Assembly (NCBI GenBank): GCA_021817655.1 | Contig: JAKAGE010000038.1 | Location: 1 to 7,667 of the forward strand | DNA from: a bacterium | GTDB taxonomy: Bacteria > Patescibacteriota > Minisyncoccia > UBA6257 > 2-01-FULL-56-20 | Reading direction: 5' to 3' | DNA: 7,667 nucleotides | In this document: positions 6,587 through 7,667 of the stretch, in pieces | How the letters are laid out: every line of letters starts with the position of its first letter | Position numbering within the stretch: position 1 is the first letter of the stretch | The notes under the pieces: model-generated | Seen by the model: the letters and a program-made list of their open reading frames with translations, nothing else | The model's database searches: none | Told to the model about the DNA's origin: nothing | Program-made: the position numbers and the translations under genes

Positions 6587-6593
6587 TATAACA
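6585..6593 (-). promoter_or_regulatory. Extended -10 promoter (TGTTATAAT) of the glycosyltransferase gene
   Basis: Read on the minus strand, 6593-6585 is TGT followed by a perfect TATAAT, an extended -10 element that needs little -35 contact. The bases at the -35 position (ATATGG) do not match consensus. The -10 overlaps the first in-frame ATG (6586-6584). Transcription would start near 6578, which lies just before the ATG at 6577, giving a leaderless message that begins at the fourth codon of the longest ORF. Confidence 0.55.
6587..6592 (+). promoter_or_regulatory. Candidate -10 (TATAAC) for the rightward gene
   Basis: The same palindromic core, TTATAA, reads as TATAAC on the plus strand, five of six consensus bases. 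It would start transcription near 6599, about 12 nt before the ATG at 6612. No -35 is recognisable. The divergent gap is only 25 bp, so both genes' promoters must lie here or inside the coding sequences. This side is weaker evidence than the leftward extended -10. Confidence 0.35.
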
Positions 6594-6611
6594 AACGATC
6601 ATCACCGCCAT

Positions 6612-7034
6612 ATGGATTCCGCGCCGTCATCATTCGAACATGTGCTCGAGGCCGACATAAAAACGCTCGCTGCGGAGATCCATCGGTCGCAGCAGTTCGA
6701 GGGGGTGAAAAATAGGGAAGGAGTGGATGCGGTGAAGGAGGCAATCAGGGCGTTTCCCTCATTAGACCGCGAGGCGCCGGATAACAATGGTATTCCAGCG
6801 GGGGCGACGTCCGCGGGCGACGATGCCGCCAGTCCGCTTCCCGCGTATGCGCAGAATGCCGCGCCGGAAGTGCGGCTGGAGATCGAATACCTGCTCGACG
6901 TCGCGTTTCATAAGGGGATCGGCGCGGCAATGGCGGCGAGCGAGAAGTCGCCGTATTTCGTGCAGGACGCGTTCCATGATGCGCTCGCCGGACGGCTCTA
7001 TCCCGAGTTGCAGCGGCGGGGGATCGTGGCGTGA
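6612..7034 (+). CDS. Hypothetical soluble protein with SPYFVQDAFHDAL motif
   Basis: I do not know its function. The 140-residue protein has no membrane segment or signal peptide. An N-terminal helical region (about 8-48) is followed by a low-complexity, Ala/Gly/Asp-rich linker (about 53-85). The C-terminal part looks conserved: RLEIEYLLDVAFHKGIGAA (88-106) then SPYFVQDAFHDALAGRLYPEL (113-133). That layout, a helix with 'HKGI' followed by an acidic/aromatic 'DAFHDAL..LY.EL' helix, resembles short uncharacterised proteins I recall next to pilus or secretion genes in CPR genomes; this is recollection only. The ATG at 6612 has no Shine-Dalgarno (GATCATCACCGCCAT precedes it). The stop is separated from the prepilin ATG by a single base, so the two are probably translated together and may work together. 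Confidence 0.72.
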   Translation: MDSAPSSFEHVLEADIKTLAAEIHRSQQFEGVKNREGVDAVKEAIRAFPSLDREAPDNNGIPAGATSAGDDAASPLPAYAQNAAPEVRLEIEYLLDVAFHKGIGAAMAASEKSPYFVQDAFHDALAGRLYPELQRRGIVA

Positions 7035-7035
7035 T

Positions 7036-7667
7036 ATGGATACTATGAGAAATCTCTCCCGTCCCCATTCCGCCTTCACCCTCATCGAGCTCCTCGTCGT
7101 CATCGCCATCCTCGCCATCCTTGCCGTCGTCGTCGTCCTCGTCCTGAACCCCGCAGAGCTTCTCAAGCAGTCGAGGGACGCGAACCGCCTCCAGGACATG
7201 CAGACCCTGAACTCCGCCCTCAACCTTTACAGCATCGATCAATCAGGTTCCCCGGGATTCTCTTTCGGCATCGCCTCCTCCGTGTACGTCTCCGTCCCCG
7301 ATCCCATGGCCACTTCTTCTCTGGGCGACCAGTGCCAGGGCCTCGGCCTCCCCGCCCTCCCCGCGGGATGGACCTATCAATGCGCAGCAAGCTCCACGCT
7401 CCATGCGACGAACGGCACCGGCTGGATTCCCGTCGATCTCAAGGCCATCAGCGCCGGATCCCCCGTGGGATCGCTCCCTGTGGACCCCGTGAACCAGACC
7501 TCCACCAGCCTTTACTACACGTATACGACGAACGGATCACAGTACGAACTCACCATGGTCCCGGAGTCGAAAAAATATCAATTAGGAGGGATAAATAATT
7601 TAGTAAGCACCGATGGCGGCATCCTTGCTAATACCTATGAAATAGGTACAAATCTTTCTCTTGAGCC
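7036..7667 (+). CDS. Type IV prepilin-like protein (3' partial)
   Basis: The frame is open from ATG 7036 to the right edge (210 complete codons). It encodes a short basic leader (MDTMRNLSRPHSA), then the prepilin signature A13|F14-T-L-I-E18 and a hydrophobic helix LLVVIAILAILAVVVVLVLNP (19-39). A helical region with SRDANRLQDMQTLNSALNLY (46-65) and a globular part with one Cys pair (C100, C116) follow. Prepilin peptidase would cleave after residue 13 and methylate F14, and the product would assemble into a pilus or pseudopilus. The -1 residue is Ala instead of the usual Gly. A second ATG at 7045 (MRNLSRP) gives a leader of more typical length and may be the true start. Codon use is strikingly C-ending (Pro: 9 CCC, 1 CCT, 2 CCG) compared with the CCG-rich mrdA. 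GC falls to about 36% after 7570. No promoter is visible; it follows the preceding gene by 1 bp. Confidence 0.9.
   Translation, partial: MDTMRNLSRPHSAFTLIELLVVIAILAILAVVVVLVLNPAELLKQSRDANRLQDMQTLNSALNLYSIDQSGSPGFSFGIASSVYVSVPDPMATSSLGDQCQGLGLPALPAGWTYQCAASSTLHATNGTGWIPVDLKAISAGSPVGSLPVDPVNQTSTSLYYTYTTNGSQYELTMVPESKKYQLGGINNLVSTDGGILANTYEIGTNLSLE

Noticed and set aside
7065..7145. Simple-repeat look of the TCGTC/ATCC-rich stretch in the prepilin
   Set aside because: The repetition comes from runs of Val, Ile, Leu and Ala codons ending in C in the hydrophobic pilin helix. It is not a true tandem repeat.
7578..7594. GGAGGGATAAATA-like Shine-Dalgarno in the AT-rich tail
   Set aside because: It lies within the open prepilin frame and no ATG, GTG or TTG opens a sensible reading frame at the right distance before the window ends.

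Overview
The window reads as a dense piece of a Patescibacteria (CPR) genome, most likely a GC-rich Parcubacteria-type lineage. The evidence is indirect. Gaps between genes are 1-30 bp. The window holds a three-TM protein with an ILHFN motif, a DUF5652-type protein, a 'YPDEA..NG' GT-C glycosyltransferase and a small 'SPYFVQDAFHDAL' protein, all of which resemble families I associate with CPR genomes. A prepilin with a short FTLIE leader is also present. No 16S rRNA or other lineage marker is in view, so the placement is inference.

Layout: positions 2-5059 hold a co-directional (+) cluster of seven genes: mreC (5' end cut by the window edge), mreD, mrdA (class B PBP2), a galT-family HIT nucleotidylyltransferase, a three-TM protein of unknown function, rplU (ribosomal protein L21) and a DUF5652-like two-TM protein. 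The first three are the cell-elongation (elongasome) module. MreC and MreD are membrane parts of the scaffold and PBP2 is the peptidoglycan transpeptidase. galT follows mrdA by one base and overlaps the next gene by ATGA, so sugar-nucleotide metabolism is physically tied to wall synthesis. An internal promoter can be read before rplU and a -10 before mrdA, so the cluster is probably not one simple transcript.

The cluster ends at a perfect 18-bp hairpin (5056-5095) that also terminates the converging (-) gene, a polytopic GT-C/GT39-like glycosyltransferase (5087-6586). The stop codons of both convergent genes lie inside the hairpin arms. Upstream of the glycosyltransferase is a 25-bp divergent gap with a palindromic -10, leading rightward to a small hypothetical gene (6612-7034). 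One base further on is a type IV prepilin-like gene that runs off the right edge.

No stretch over about 30 bp lacks a gene, and I saw no tRNA, rRNA, CRISPR array or mobile element. I do not see a clearly new multi-gene system. The more unusual signals are regulatory and compositional: near-absence of Shine-Dalgarno sequences, apparent leaderless starts, a palindromic divergent promoter, a terminator built from two stop codons, enrichment of CGATCG, and a codon-use and GC break within the prepilin gene.
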